64,000 nucleotides of DNA from Rodentibacter genomosp. 2 (GCA_001999425.1 MLHP01000002.1:1-64000), one strand, 5' to 3'; positions 39,911 to 51,527 are shown, numbered from the stretch's first letter. Notes: generated from the letters alone by a model not told the origin. Made by a program: numbers and translations.

Positions 39911-41659
39911 CTAGCTGCTAAACTGCATACTATGAAGTTGTTTGTATGCTCCGTCCAAAGCGAGTAGTTCATTATGGCTACCCCGTTCGCGAATTTCCCC
40001 ATGTTCGACCACAAGAATTTCATCCGCATTTTCAATCGTAGATAAACGGTGTGCAATCACCAATACTGTCCGATCTTTTTTCAATTCATCAAGTGCCGAT
40101 TGAATCGCTCGTTCGGATTCTGTATCAAGGGCAGAAGTCGCCTCGTCTAAAATCAACACCGGTGAATTACGAAGTAGGGCACGGGCTATCGCTAAACGCT
40201 GACGCTGCCCACCGGAAAGGCTTGCGCCGTTTTCACCAATCATGGTATCGAATCCATTTGGTAATTTTTCAATAAATTCCAACGCATAGGCGGCTTTTGC
40301 AGCAGCGATAATTTCCTCACGTGAATATTTATCACTTGCTGCATAAGCGATGTTATTTGCAACCGTATCATTAAATAAATGTACTTGTTGTGAAACGACC
40401 GCACAATTTTCACGTAAATTTGATAGACGATAATCTTGAATATTCACCCCATCAAGCAAAATTTCGCCTTGTTCAACATCATAAAAACGGGTAACAAGGT
40501 TGGCGATAGTAGATTTCCCCGAACCAGAACGTCCTACCAAAGCAACGGTTTTACCAGCAGGTATCTTGAATGAAATATGATTTAAGGCGAGATCAACTTT
40601 ACCTTGATAAGCAAAACTAACATTCTTAAACTCTAATTCGCCTTTTGCCGGTTCCGCTTTATAAGTACCGTTGTCTTTTTCCGATTCTAAATCCAAAATT
40701 GCAAACAACGTTTGGCAAGCCGCCATTCCGCGTTGAAATTGGGAGTTTACATTGGTTAATGATTTAAGCGGGCGCATCATCGCTAACATAGATGAAAAAA
40801 CGACGGTAAAAGAACCCGCACTGAGATTATCATCCGCAATTAATGGCGTAGTGGCTAAATAAAGCACAGCGGCTAAAGCAAGAGAGGCAATAATTTGTAC
40901 CACAGGATCAGAAATCGCATCTGCAGTGACCATTTTCATTCCCTTGCGACGCATATCATTACTCACGTGATTAAAACGTTCTTCTTCCACGTTTTGACCG
41001 CCAAAAGATAAGACGACTTTATGTCCTTTCAGCATTTGTTCCGTGGTAGAAGTCAATTCTCCCATTGAATCTTGTAGGTTTTTACTGAGTTTACGGAAAA
41101 CTTTTGACACCATACGAATCAATACGGCAATAATCGGCCCGATAATGAAAAGCACCAAAGTTAGTTCCCAACTGGTATAAAACATCACAACAAGTAAGGA
41201 AATGATATAAGCCCCTTCACGCACAATGGTAACAAGAGAATTAGAAGACGAATTAGCGATCATTTCGGAATCGTAAGTAATTCGGGAAAGCAATTTCCCT
41301 GAGGGATTACTATCAAAAAAACTGACCGGCATAAACATTAAATGTTTAAATAGGCGACGACGCATTGTCATCACCACCTTGCCTGAAACCCATGCCAAAC
41401 AATAGTTAGAAATAAAGCTGCTCAGTCCGCGTAAAAAAATCATGCCGACAACAACAAACGCCATAGTTTTTAAAAAAGCATGATCGGTTTTGCCAAATCC
41501 ATCGTCAAGCAAGGGTTTCAACAAATAAATTAAGCCGGAATCCGCCAAGGCATTCAGCACAAGCGCAACGGCAGCAACTACCAATCCGGATTTGAAAGGT
41601 TTAATCATTGGCCACAAACGCTTAAACGTTTGTATTGTGGAAAGATCTTTATCTTGCAT
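39911..41659 (-). CDS. msbA: Lipid A export ABC transporter MsbA
   Basis: 582 residues: six-helix membrane domain (about 20-310) and a nucleotide-binding domain with Walker [10 protein letters not shown], signature LSGGQRQRL and Walker [13 protein letters not shown]. MsbA flips core-lipid A across the inner membrane as a homodimer. It sits between rec2 and lpxK, reading leftward. Confidence 0.97.
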   Translation of the reverse strand: MQDKDLSTIQTFKRLWPMIKPFKSGLVVAAVALVLNALADSGLIYLLKPLLDDGFGKTDHAFLKTMAFVVVGMIFLRGLSSFISNYCLAWVSGKVVMTMRRRLFKHLMFMPVSFFDSNPSGKLLSRITYDSEMIANSSSNSLVTIVREGAYIISLLVVMFYTSWELTLVLFIIGPIIAVLIRMVSKVFRKLSKNLQDSMGELTSTTEQMLKGHKVVLSFGGQNVEEERFNHVSNDMRRKGMKMVTADAISDPVVQIIASLALAAVLYLATTPLIADDNLSAGSFTVVFSSMLAMMRPLKSLTNVNSQFQRGMAACQTLFAILDLESEKDNGTYKAEPAKGELEFKNVSFAYQGKVDLALNHISFKIPAGKTVALVGRSGSGKSTIANLVTRFYDVEQGEILLDGVNIQDYRLSNLRENCAVVSQQVHLFNDTVANNIAYAASDKYSREEIIAAAKAAYALEFIEKLPNGFDTMIGENGASLSGGQRQRLAIARALLRNSPVLILDEATSALDTESERAIQSALDELKKDRTVLVIAHRLSTIENADEILVVEHGEIRERGSHNELLALDGAYKQLHSMQFSS

Positions 41660-41701
41660 ATTAATTAATTATCTTCAAAAAAATTCGTCGCATTGTACCT
41701 T

Positions 41702-44083
41702 TTATTCGGGTAAGAATCCAATCGGGCTGGCATACCAAGGCGAAAAAGCACTTTTTTGGCGTGAAATTCGCCATCCATTATCATAAAAACTAACACGAAT
41801 TTGCCCCGAAATTGCAGTACTCTCGACCGCACTTTGATGTCGTTTAAGACGTTCAATAACTGTTGGATGAGGAAATTTCCAAGGATTCCAACGCCCACTT
41901 GAAATAATCGCAACATCCGGTTTGGTGTGTGAAAGCAAAATCTCTCCGGTAGAAGTTTTGCTACCATGATGTCCGACCTGTAACACATTGATTTTCCCTA
42001 AAGTGCGGGTAAAAATTTGCTCGTTTTTGGTCTCTGCATCGCCGGTAAGCAAAACACGATAGTTGCCATCTTCTAATAAAATGACACAAGAATTCGGATT
42101 ATCCGCTCGTACAACGACTTTCTGTGGTGAAAGAACACGAAAATGAATCCCCTGCCATTCCCATTCTTTTCCGGCAATACAAAAATCCCGATGAATCTCA
42201 CCATAGTTTTTTTTAGACGAAGTGATAAGTTCTGCATTCGGATAATTTCTTAAAATGGCCTTTGCACCACCGGAATGATCATTATCGTCGTGGCTTAAAA
42301 TGAGTTTATCCAAACTTATTCCTTCTCGCCGTAAGTAAGGCAAAATTTCCAATTCGGCCATTGAACCGCCTTGCCACGCTGAACCGGTATCGTACAAAAT
42401 CGCCCGACTATTTTTTACAATTAGAGTTGCTAATCCCTGTCCTACATCGAGGGTATCCAACTGCCAAACCGGTTTATGGTATTGGCGAATAACTGCTGTC
42501 AATAAGGATAACACAGCAATACCGATAGCCCCCCAAATGGCTTGTTTTTTGTAAATTGTCGGCAATGCTCTATTAGTATCTAATGTAAAATATTTCGCTG
42601 ATTTTATTTTCCAAACTTTTTGCAAAAGGCTTTTTTCACGGTAGATCGCAAGAATGATCAGAAGAAAAAACAAGCAGGAAAATGCGGTTAAAATAAGTGA
42701 TAAATTCAATGAAACACTAAACCAATTTCCCTGAAAAGAGGAAATAAGTTGTGTGATACCTTCTGCCAAACTATTTGCTAATTGCCAAGAATACAAAGCC
42801 CCATCGCTTAGCACGGCAAATAAGATCACAGGGATAAGAAAAAAACTGTATAAGGGTACGGCCACTAAATTGGCGAAAAAACCGCCCAATGATATTCCAT
42901 TAAATAAAATAAGTTGTAACGGCATAAACAACAGCAATAAACCGAACTGCAAATGAAATAAGCCCAAAATCCACCGCACTTTAAGTGAAAAAGGTTTAAA
43001 CCGCCATTGAAACAAAGAAAGAGGTAGGTAACGATACCAAATAATGAGACAAAATACCGCCCCTATCGAAAGCCAAAAACTCGTTGAAAGAGGCATAAGA
43101 GGATCACATAGTAGAAGAAAGGTGATGACTAAGATAAAAAGCCGGAAAGTCGAATAATAACGACGCTGTAATTGTATTGTTAAAACTAAAAGCAAGGCGG
43201 AAATTGCCCTAAAAGTGGGGACATTAAAGCCCGCCAGATAAGTATAAAACAAGGCAAAAAAAGCGCCTAACCACAGCGGAAAAGCAGGTTGAATATACTT
43301 TGTCGGCAAGAAAAACTGCGCCAATCTAACCAATAAAAATCCCATCCCCATAGCTAACCCGATATGTAAGCCAGAAATCGCAATTAAATGTCCCGTATTC
43401 GTCTGCTGATAAATTTGCCATATCGTTTGATCCAACCAGGCCCGCTCCCCAAAAGCTAAAGCTATCAGTAAACCTCGTGCAGAAAGTGTTTCAGTTTGTT
43501 TTAATGCACGCCATAACTTTTTCTCCCGCCATGAAAAATCATCGCCAATTTTAACCGCACTTTTTAAATTTCCAATCGCCGTCACACCTTGAGAAAAATA
43601 CCATTGTTGGCGATCAAATCCTCCCGAATTCAATCTTGCAGAAAGTGGTCTAACAGAAACTTCACCCTGCCATTTCTCGCCTAAAAAAGGCTTTACCTCC
43701 GCTTTCCAATTAAGAAAAATTCGTTGTTCCTTTTTATTTAGTATCGTACGGGCAATTACAGTTTGGTATTCCTGCTGATGTAACAAACCTTCAATTTGTA
43801 AAACTAAATTTTGTTTTTCAGGTAAAATCTCATCAGCTTGTTGTAATAAATTCAATGCAAAAGAATGTGTATAACCGAATGCCAAAACAACGACATTCAA
43901 CATAATGAAACAATGAAACAGCCATATTTTTTTGAACCAATAGAAAAAAAATGCGGTCAGAGTAAAAATTAAATTACATAGTAACGTTTGTTTCCAACCG
44001 ATCAACATAAAATCGGGTAGAAATATTAACGATAACGAAGCACAAATCAGACTTATTGCCAAGGTAAACAAATTTAAAGGCAT
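41702..44083 (-). CDS. rec2: ComEC/Rec2 DNA-uptake channel
   Basis: 793 residues from ATG 44083. Rec2 carries single-stranded DNA across the inner membrane in natural transformation. Order: N-terminal hydrophobic region and OB-like domain, the competence membrane domain (HLIAISGLHIGLAMGMGFL), and a metallo-beta-lactamase domain (DVGQGLATLIV; LSHDDNDHSGG; VGHHGSKTST). The frame is open to TTG 44143, which has a perfect AGGAG, giving 813 residues. However, a CRP-S site at 44161-44176 implies transcription starting near 44126, inside that extension, so I prefer the ATG, which is also close to the length of H. influenzae Rec2. Confidence 0.93.
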   Translation of the reverse strand: MPLNLFTLAISLICASLSLIFLPDFMLIGWKQTLLCNLIFTLTAFFFYWFKKIWLFHCFIMLNVVVLAFGYTHSFALNLLQQADEILPEKQNLVLQIEGLLHQQEYQTVIARTILNKKEQRIFLNWKAEVKPFLGEKWQGEVSVRPLSARLNSGGFDRQQWYFSQGVTAIGNLKSAVKIGDDFSWREKKLWRALKQTETLSARGLLIALAFGERAWLDQTIWQIYQQTNTGHLIAISGLHIGLAMGMGFLLVRLAQFFLPTKYIQPAFPLWLGAFFALFYTYLAGFNVPTFRAISALLLVLTIQLQRRYYSTFRLFILVITFLLLCDPLMPLSTSFWLSIGAVFCLIIWYRYLPLSLFQWRFKPFSLKVRWILGLFHLQFGLLLLFMPLQLILFNGISLGGFFANLVAVPLYSFFLIPVILFAVLSDGALYSWQLANSLAEGITQLISSFQGNWFSVSLNLSLILTAFSCLFFLLIILAIYREKSLLQKVWKIKSAKYFTLDTNRALPTIYKKQAIWGAIGIAVLSLLTAVIRQYHKPVWQLDTLDVGQGLATLIVKNSRAILYDTGSAWQGGSMAELEILPYLRREGISLDKLILSHDDNDHSGGAKAILRNYPNAELITSSKKNYGEIHRDFCIAGKEWEWQGIHFRVLSPQKVVVRADNPNSCVILLEDGNYRVLLTGDAETKNEQIFTRTLGKINVLQVGHHGSKTSTGEILLSHTKPDVAIISSGRWNPWKFPHPTVIERLKRHQSAVESTAISGQIRVSFYDNGWRISRQKSAFSPWYASPIGFLPE

Positions 44084-44160
44084 TGGTAATAAGAGTAATG
44101 AATGAAATGTGCGCACACTATGTATTTTTAAATTAATAAACAATCTTTTCTCCTAAATTT

Positions 44161-44176
44161 TGAGAGCTTGATCGCA
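44161..44176 (-). promoter_or_regulatory. CRP-S site upstream of rec2
   Basis: On the minus strand TGCGATCAAGCTCTCA, flanked by TTT and AAAT, matches the CRP-S pattern TGCGA-N6-TCGCA with TCTCA in the second half. A candidate -10 (TATTAA, 44138-44133) is placed for a class II promoter. rec2 belongs to the Sxy/CRP competence regulon in H. influenzae. Confidence 0.7.
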
Positions 44177-44346
44177 AAATAAAATTTTAGTGAGGAAATT
44201 TTGTTTGCTAAAAGGGGCAACATCTGCTATTTATATCGCCCTTAAAAAAGCGGGTTTCTCAATAAAAATTGAGAACAAATTATCAATGATAATGACAGGA
44301 AGTAGTGAAGTTCACGCTTAAATTCTGTTTGTATTAGGAGTGAGAT

Positions 44347-44784
44347 ATGTCAAAAGCAACGTTAAGCTTATTAGAGCTGGCAGGCGTAAAACCATATCAA
44401 CCAAAAAAAGATGAAGAATACATGAATGAAAATCAACTTCTTCACTTTAAAAAAATCTTAACGGCTTGGCACGAACAAATCGTGGAAGAGGCATCACGTA
44501 CGGTTGCTCATATGCAAGATGAAGCAGCTAACTTTCCGGATCCTGCGGATCGTGCGACTCAAGAAGAGGAATTCAGCCTAGAATTACGTAATCGTGATCG
44601 CGAGCGTAAATTAATGAAAAAAATCGAATCCACATTAAAAAAATTGGATACCGATGATTTCGGTTACTGTGATTCTTGTGGTGAAGAAATTGGGATTCGC
44701 CGTTTAGAAGCCCGTCCGACGGCAGATTTGTGTATTGACTGTAAAACCCTTGCAGAGATTCGCGAGAAGCAAGTTGCGGGTTAA
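44347..44784 (+). CDS. dksA: RNA polymerase-binding factor DksA
   Basis: 145 residues: N-terminal region, coiled coil whose tip carries DPADRA (residues about 75-80, DxxDxA type), and a four-cysteine zinc finger ([12 protein letters not shown] and CIDC). DksA binds the secondary channel of RNA polymerase and works with ppGpp in the stringent response. Shine-Dalgarno AGGAG. Divergent from rec2 and followed by pcnB, as in H. influenzae. Confidence 0.97.
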   Translation: MSKATLSLLELAGVKPYQPKKDEEYMNENQLLHFKKILTAWHEQIVEEASRTVAHMQDEAANFPDPADRATQEEEFSLELRNRDRERKLMKKIESTLKKLDTDDFGYCDSCGEEIGIRRLEARPTADLCIDCKTLAEIREKQVAG

Positions 44785-44800
44785 TTTACCATTCATTTAG

Positions 44801-44830
44801 AAAAAGTGCGGTCAAAACAACCGCACTTTT
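44801..44830 (+). terminator. Uptake-signal hairpin between dksA and pcnB
   Basis: AAAAAGTGCGGT and ACCGCACTTTT form a perfect stem with a loop of about 7. It lies in the dksA-pcnB gap only 25 bases before the pcnB start, so it could attenuate rather than fully separate the two genes. Confidence 0.75.
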
Positions 44831-44854
44831 CGCGTTTTAAAAACGGAGTCTATT

Positions 44855-46315
44855 ATTCTTACTTATATTAAAAATTTGTTTGGCAAAAAGAAAAAAGTGC
44901 TACCACAAAATGCACACCAAACAAAAGCTCATTCTAGACGAGTTGAGCAACCGATTGGGCAATATGTAAATAAAAAAACAGCCAATCAATCTCATCGTTA
45001 TGATAAAAGTGTGATTAAAGCGGCAAACTTTGGTATTCATCCACGTATGTTTAGCCGTAATGCACTCTCTGTGGTTGAAAAATTACAACGCCAAGGATTT
45101 GAAGCCTATATTGTTGGCGGTTCTATTCGAGATATGTTATTGGGTAAGCATCCAAAAGATTTTGATGTGGCCACCAATGCCCGTCCGGAACAAATCCAAA
45201 ATATTTTCCAACGCCAATGCCGATTGGTCGGTCGTCGTTTTCGTCTCGCGCATATTATGTTTGGTCGCGATATTATTGAAGTGGCAACTTTTCGTGCCAA
45301 TCATAATGATGCACGTAATGAACGCCAAGCAAAACAAAGCCATGAAGGAATGCTCCTACGTGATAACGTATATGGCACCATTGAACAAGATGCGGAACGC
45401 CGTGATTTCACGATAAATGCCCTTTATTACAATCCGCAGGATAATACATTACGTGATTATTTTAACGGTATTGAAGATTTAAAGGCTGGTAAATTACGCT
45501 TAATTGGCGATCCTATGACCCGTTATCAAGAAGATCCCGTACGAATGCTACGGGCAATCCGTTTTATGGCAAAATTGGATATGTTTCTTGAAAAACCAAG
45601 CGAACAACCAATTCAGGAATTGGCTTATTTGCTAAAAAATATTCCGCCGGCACGTTTATTTGATGAAAGCTTAAAATTATTACAAACCGGTCATGGAGTG
45701 AAAACCTATCGTTTGCTACGCCAATACGGGTTGTTTGAACAACTATTTCCTAGCCTCCTACCTTTTTTTACGGAAAAGGAAGACAGTTTTGCCGAACGTA
45801 TGATGGTTACTGCACTCACCTCAACGGATGAACGTGTCGCCGATAAATTGCGTATTAATCCGGCATTTTTATTTGCCGCATTTTTCTGGTATCCGCTGCG
45901 TGAAAAAGTAGAAATATTAAAAAATGAAGGCGGATTAAATAACCATGATGCCTATGCCCTTGCCGGCAATGAAATATTGGATTTATTTTGTCAAACCTTA
46001 GCTGCACCGCGTCGTCATACTACGGTGATTCGTGATATTTGGTTTTTACAATTACAATTACTTAAACGTACCGGTTCTGCGCCTACACGCGTGATGGAAC
46101 ATCCTAAATTTCGCGCGGCTTTCGATCTATTGGCGATGCGTGCAGAAGTTGAAGGCGGAGAGACTATTGAGCTTGCGAAGTGGTGGCACGAGTATCAATT
46201 CAGTAATCATGATCAGCGCAATCAACTTGTAAAAGAACAACAATCTTTACACCCAAAACCGAAGAAAAAATACTTTCGTTCCCGTAAACGCCGTAAACCG
46301 AGACCGATGGAATAA
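44855..46315 (+). CDS. pcnB: Poly(A) polymerase I PcnB, probably starting at AUU
   Basis: About 486 residues. PcnB adds 3' poly(A) tails that mark RNA for decay. The nucleotidyltransferase motif is YIVGGSIRDMLLGKHPKDFD with catalytic aspartates DFDVAT; RRDFTINALYYN follows, and the basic tail (KKKYFRSRKRRK) is typical. The first canonical start is TTG 44876, without a Shine-Dalgarno. Upstream in frame, ATT 44855 lies 6 bases after GGAG (44845-44848) and gives (M)LTYIKNLFGKKKK, comparable to E. coli MFTRVANFCRKVL, whose gene is known to start with AUU. I therefore choose ATT 44855 (ATT 44852 is next to it). Confidence 0.9.
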   Translation: MLTYIKNLFGKKKKVLPQNAHQTKAHSRRVEQPIGQYVNKKTANQSHRYDKSVIKAANFGIHPRMFSRNALSVVEKLQRQGFEAYIVGGSIRDMLLGKHPKDFDVATNARPEQIQNIFQRQCRLVGRRFRLAHIMFGRDIIEVATFRANHNDARNERQAKQSHEGMLLRDNVYGTIEQDAERRDFTINALYYNPQDNTLRDYFNGIEDLKAGKLRLIGDPMTRYQEDPVRMLRAIRFMAKLDMFLEKPSEQPIQELAYLLKNIPPARLFDESLKLLQTGHGVKTYRLLRQYGLFEQLFPSLLPFFTEKEDSFAERMMVTALTSTDERVADKLRINPAFLFAAFFWYPLREKVEILKNEGGLNNHDAYALAGNEILDLFCQTLAAPRRHTTVIRDIWFLQLQLLKRTGSAPTRVMEHPKFRAAFDLLAMRAEVEGGETIELAKWWHEYQFSNHDQRNQLVKEQQSLHPKPKKKYFRSRKRRKPRPME

Positions 46316-46316
46316 T

Positions 46317-46793
46317 ATGATAACCGCATATGTTGCCCTAGGTAGCAATTTAAATACCCCCTCTAAACAGCTAAATAGTGCGTTAAAGGCGATAGAAAAC
46401 TTGCCGCAAACCCGTTTCATTGCGGTAAGTTCATTTTATCAAAGTAAACCGCTCGGCCCACAAGATCAGCCGGATTATGTCAATGCAGTGGCAAAAATAG
46501 AAACCGCCCTTTCCCCACTATCATTGTTAGATGAATTGCAACGCATCGAAAATGAACAAGGGCGGGTGCGTTTACGTCGCTGGGGTGAACGGACATTGGA
46601 TTTAGATATTCTGCTCTACGGCAATGAAATTATTCAAAATGAACGTCTAATAATCCCCCATTACGATATGTATAATCGGGAATTTGTGATTATTCCTTTA
46701 ATGGAAATTGAGCCTGATTTTATTTTTCCGGATGGAAAAAAACTCGCTGAATTAGCGTTGAACTTTATCCATCATTCAATGAAAAAAATCTAA
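46317..46793 (+). CDS. folK: 2-amino-4-hydroxy-6-hydroxymethyldihydropteridine pyrophosphokinase FolK
   Basis: 158 residues. Transfers pyrophosphate from ATP to the pterin in folate synthesis. Motifs YVALGSNLNTP at the start and RWGERTLDLDILLYGN with the metal-binding aspartates are intact. Start is 1 base after the pcnB stop, the usual pcnB-folK pair. It has no Shine-Dalgarno of its own apart from the end of pcnB, which suggests coupled translation. Confidence 0.96.
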   Translation: MITAYVALGSNLNTPSKQLNSALKAIENLPQTRFIAVSSFYQSKPLGPQDQPDYVNAVAKIETALSPLSLLDELQRIENEQGRVRLRRWGERTLDLDILLYGNEIIQNERLIIPHYDMYNREFVIIPLMEIEPDFIFPDGKKLAELALNFIHHSMKKI

Positions 46794-46797
46794 AAAA

Positions 46798-46830
46798 ACA
46801 ACCGCACTTTAATTGCTACAGTGCAGTTGT
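46798..46830. terminator. Degenerate uptake-signal hairpin between folK and tmaR
   Basis: ACAACCGCACT and AGTGCAGTTGT pair except for one C/A mismatch, so one arm is a perfect uptake core and the other is mutated. It lies between the convergent folK and tmaR genes. Confidence 0.55.
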
Positions 46831-46844
46831 TCTATCTGTGTTTT

Positions 46845-47198
46845 TTATGCCGTAATTTTATTCGATTTTTTCAATAATTCGGCGTGAGATTTCTTTTGGT
46901 CTTTCATTTTTCCACTGATTTCACGACGTTGCGTAGAAAGTTCTGCACTACGAATGGTGTAATCATCAATACGCGTTTCATAATCATCACGCATATTTTC
47001 AATAATGGCGCGTACATCTGCGATATCCATATCATCACGAATATATTGATTTAAGTTATCAAGTAATAACACCCGTTTTTGATTGTCACGAATTTTACGG
47101 CTGATGTCTTCAATATCACGTTTCAGCTTATTTTTTAAACGATACATACGCACATATTCCAACACTTCTTGAAAAGATTGTTTATTTACGGTTTCCAT
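46845..47198 (-). CDS. tmaR: TmaR/YeeX (DUF496) pole-localised PTS regulator
   Basis: 117 residues, almost wholly coiled coil. The stretch [20 protein letters not shown] matches the diagnostic segment of E. coli YeeX, now TmaR, which holds enzyme I of the phosphotransferase system at the cell pole. The ATG at 47198 has a weak GGAG upstream. Divergent from serC. Confidence 0.9.
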   Translation of the reverse strand: METVNKQSFQEVLEYVRMYRLKNKLKRDIEDISRKIRDNQKRVLLLDNLNQYIRDDMDIADVRAIIENMRDDYETRIDDYTIRSAELSTQRREISGKMKDQKKSHAELLKKSNKITA

Positions 47199-47379
47199 AG
47201 TTGCTCTCCCAACAAAATTATTGGCTGTAATTTAGCTTTTTTTTCCCTATTCGTCAAAACCTTAAATTTAAATTTTCCGACCTATGTAAAAAAAGCAAAG
47301 ATTTTTCTAAAAAACGTTGATTATCCACTTTTATAGTGATAAAACGTGGGACATTATTTTCTAAAAATAAGGCAATACG

Positions 47380-48465
47380 ATGTCACAAGTCTTCAATTTT
47401 AGCGCCGGTCCGGCAATGATTTTTCCTGAAGTATTACACCAAGCACAATCAGAACTGACTAACTGGTTGGAACAAAATGTTTCCGTGATGGAAGTTAGTC
47501 ATCGTGGTAAATATTTTATGGAACTCATCACGGAAGCGGAAAAAGATCTGCGTGAAATCTATAATATCCCCGATAACTACCGCGTACTCTTTTTACAAGG
47601 CGGTGCAAGAGGTCAATTTGCCGCATTACCGATGAATTTAATGGGTAAAAAAGGCAAAGCCCTTTATTTAAACAGTGGACACTGGTCTGCGACTGCTGCA
47701 AAAGAAGCGCGTAATTTTGCGGAAATAGATGAAATTAGCATTGTGGAGAATGTGGATAAAACCCATATTACACGCCTTGATTTTACTGATATTGCCGATC
47801 AATATGATTATGTTCATTATTGCCCTAATGAAACCATCAGCGGCGTAGAAATTTTTGATGTTCCAAAGGTTGGCAATACTGTACTCGTCGCGGATATGTC
47901 CTCTAATATTCTCTCTCGTGAAATTGATATTAACAAATTCGGCGTAATTTATGCCGGCGCACAAAAAAATCTCGGTCCTGCCGGTATCACGCTTGTGATT
48001 GTTCGTGAAGATTTAATTGGCAATGCACGCAAAGAAACGCCTTCTATTTGGAACTATGCCATACAATCCGGCGCAGATTCTATGATCAATACTCCACCAA
48101 CTTTTGCTTGGTATTTATGCTCTTTAGTATTTAAACATATTAAAGCAATTGGTGGCTTGAAAGTGCTTGCCAAGCGAAATGAATTAAAGGCGAAAACCCT
48201 TTATGATTATATAGACTCTAGCAAGCTCTATCGAAATGTTGTAGCAAAAGAAAATCGCTCCACAATGAATGTGACTTTTGTTACCGGCAGTCCGGAATTG
48301 GATGCAAAATTTGTATCGGAATCCACCGCTGCCGGTTTACAAGCCCTAAAAGGGCACAAAGTATTAGGCGGTATGCGTGCCTCTATTTACAATGCAATGC
48401 CGTTAGAAGGCGTGGAAGCACTCATCAAATTTATGCAAAAATTTGAAGCCGAAAATTTATCTTAA
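47380..48465 (+). CDS. serC: Phosphoserine aminotransferase SerC
   Basis: 361 residues, PLP-dependent class V aminotransferase. Makes phosphoserine for serine and a pyridoxine precursor. The PLP lysine is in IYAGAQKNLGPAG and the N-terminus is FNFSAGPAMIFPEVL. It is followed after 71 bases by hisC, on the same strand. Confidence 0.97.
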   Translation: MSQVFNFSAGPAMIFPEVLHQAQSELTNWLEQNVSVMEVSHRGKYFMELITEAEKDLREIYNIPDNYRVLFLQGGARGQFAALPMNLMGKKGKALYLNSGHWSATAAKEARNFAEIDEISIVENVDKTHITRLDFTDIADQYDYVHYCPNETISGVEIFDVPKVGNTVLVADMSSNILSREIDINKFGVIYAGAQKNLGPAGITLVIVREDLIGNARKETPSIWNYAIQSGADSMINTPPTFAWYLCSLVFKHIKAIGGLKVLAKRNELKAKTLYDYIDSSKLYRNVVAKENRSTMNVTFVTGSPELDAKFVSESTAAGLQALKGHKVLGGMRASIYNAMPLEGVEALIKFMQKFEAENLS

Positions 48466-48536
48466 GCACAATAATCCGTTTTACATCAAATATGGGCGTG
48501 CTGATACGCCCTTATATTTCAATTCAATATAAAATT

Positions 48537-49646
48537 ATGCAATACATCAACATCGCTAATCAGGGGGTAAAATCCCTCTCACCTTATCAAGCCGGCAAAC
48601 CGATTGAAGAGCTTGAACGTGAACTTGGTATTTCCAATATCGTTAAACTTGCCTCTAATGAAAACCCATTCGGTTTTCCCGAAAGTGCGAAACAAGCAAT
48701 TATCAAACAGTTAGATCAACTTACCCGCTATCCCGATGCAAATGGCTTTGAGCTAAAACAAACCATTGCAAAAAAGTTTGGTGTTCTGCCAAATCAAATT
48801 ACTCTAGGTAACGGTTCAAACGATTTGCTTGAACTCTTCGCCCATACTTTTGCCGGTGAAGAAGACGAAATCATTTATTCACAATATGCTTTTATCGTTT
48901 ATCCTCTTGTTACAAAGGCGATTAATGCCATTGCAAAAGAAATTCCGGCAAAGGATTGGGGACATAATTTAGCGGGATTTTTGACCGCACTTTCCGACAA
49001 AACCAAATTAATTTTTATTGCGAATCCGAACAATCCGACGGGGAATTTTCTAACGGAACAAGAAATTGATGCGTTCTTGAAAAAAGTACCGGAAAACGTA
49101 CTAGTCATATTGGACGAAGCCTATACGGAGTTTACCCTGCCCGAAGAACGGGTCAATTCTTTCGGTTTATTAGAAAAATATCCAAATCTCATTGTTTCCC
49201 GTTCACTCTCGAAAGCCTACGGATTAGCCGGTTTACGGATTGGCTATGCAGTGTCTAATCCTGAAATTGCCGATTTATTAAACCGTGTTCGTCAGCCATT
49301 TAACTGCAATAGTTTAGCGCTTGCCTCAGCGATCGCAGTGATGAATGATGATGCCTTCATTGAAAAAGTGGCAGCAAATAACCGTGCTGAAATGGCTCGT
49401 TATGAACATTTCTGCCAACAATACGGCTTGGATTATATTCCCTCAAAAGGCAATTTCATTACAATCGACTTCAAAAAGCCTGCCCTGCCAATTTATGAGG
49501 CGTTATTACGGGAAGGCGTGATTGTTCGCCCAATTACAGGCTACGGAATGCCAAATCATTTACGTGTGAGTATCGGATTACCTCACGAAAACGACAAATT
49601 TTTTACCGCACTAATTAACGTGCTAAATTTAACTCAAGCCAACTAG
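48537..49646 (+). CDS. hisC: Histidinol-phosphate aminotransferase HisC
   Basis: 369 residues from ATG 48537 (MQYINIANQGVKSLSPYQAG). An in-frame ATG at 48492 would add 15 unlikely residues. Class I/II aminotransferase with PLP lysine in SRSLSKAYGLAGLRIG. Acts in histidine synthesis; no other his genes are nearby, and some relatives carry two hisC copies, so a role with aromatic substrates is possible. tpx follows after 9 bases. Confidence 0.93.
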   Translation: MQYINIANQGVKSLSPYQAGKPIEELERELGISNIVKLASNENPFGFPESAKQAIIKQLDQLTRYPDANGFELKQTIAKKFGVLPNQITLGNGSNDLLELFAHTFAGEEDEIIYSQYAFIVYPLVTKAINAIAKEIPAKDWGHNLAGFLTALSDKTKLIFIANPNNPTGNFLTEQEIDAFLKKVPENVLVILDEAYTEFTLPEERVNSFGLLEKYPNLIVSRSLSKAYGLAGLRIGYAVSNPEIADLLNRVRQPFNCNSLALASAIAVMNDDAFIEKVAANNRAEMARYEHFCQQYGLDYIPSKGNFITIDFKKPALPIYEALLREGVIVRPITGYGMPNHLRVSIGLPHENDKFFTALINVLNLTQAN

Positions 49647-49655
49647 GAGCTTTTT

Positions 49656-50153
49656 ATGGCAACAGTAACTATGATGGGTAACCCCATTGAAATCAAAGGC
49701 AACTTTCCACAAAAAGGTGAAAAAGTTGATAATCTTGTCTTAACCAATAAAGATTTGGCGGATGTCAGCTTAGAAAATTTTGCAGGTAAACGCAAAGTAT
49801 TAAATATTTTCCCAAGTATTGATACCGGTATTTGTGCAACATCAGTACGTGTATTCAACCAACGTGCGGCAAATTTGGAAAATACCGTCGTATTATGTAT
49901 TTCAGCGGATCTCCCTTTTGCTCAAGCCCGTTTTTGTGGTGCCGAAGGCATTGAAAATGTGCAAACACTTTCTACTTTCCGCCATAAAGATGTTCATGAG
50001 AACTTAGGTGTAGCTATTGCAACCGGCCCGATTGCCGGTTTAACTGCCCGCTCTGTGATCGTGTTAGATGAAAACAACAATGTGTTACACAGCGAATTGG
50101 TGTCTGAAATAAAAAGTGAACCGAATTATGATGCCGCAGTAGCAGTATTATAA
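49656..50153 (+). CDS. tpx: Thiol peroxidase Tpx
   Basis: 165 residues of the atypical two-cysteine peroxiredoxin family. Peroxidatic Cys60 is in DTGICATSV and resolving Cys94 in ARFCGAEG. Reduces lipid and hydrogen peroxides with thioredoxin. Shine-Dalgarno AGGAG, 9 bases after hisC. Converges on serS through a shared hairpin. Confidence 0.97.
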   Translation: MATVTMMGNPIEIKGNFPQKGEKVDNLVLTNKDLADVSLENFAGKRKVLNIFPSIDTGICATSVRVFNQRAANLENTVVLCISADLPFAQARFCGAEGIENVQTLSTFRHKDVHENLGVAIATGPIAGLTARSVIVLDENNNVLHSELVSEIKSEPNYDAAVAVL

Positions 50154-50178
50154 AAAACGGTTGTAGTATATAGAAAAC

Positions 50179-50211
50179 AAAAAGTGCGGTTAAAATTGAC
50201 CGCACTTTTTA
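50179..50211. terminator. Uptake-signal hairpin shared by tpx and serS
   Basis: AAAAAGTGCGGT and ACCGCACTTTTT form a perfect stem between convergent genes, with A and T runs allowing termination in both directions. Confidence 0.85.
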
Positions 50212-50228
50212 CTCGCCGAATATCGGTA

Positions 50229-51527
<1,299 letters not shown>

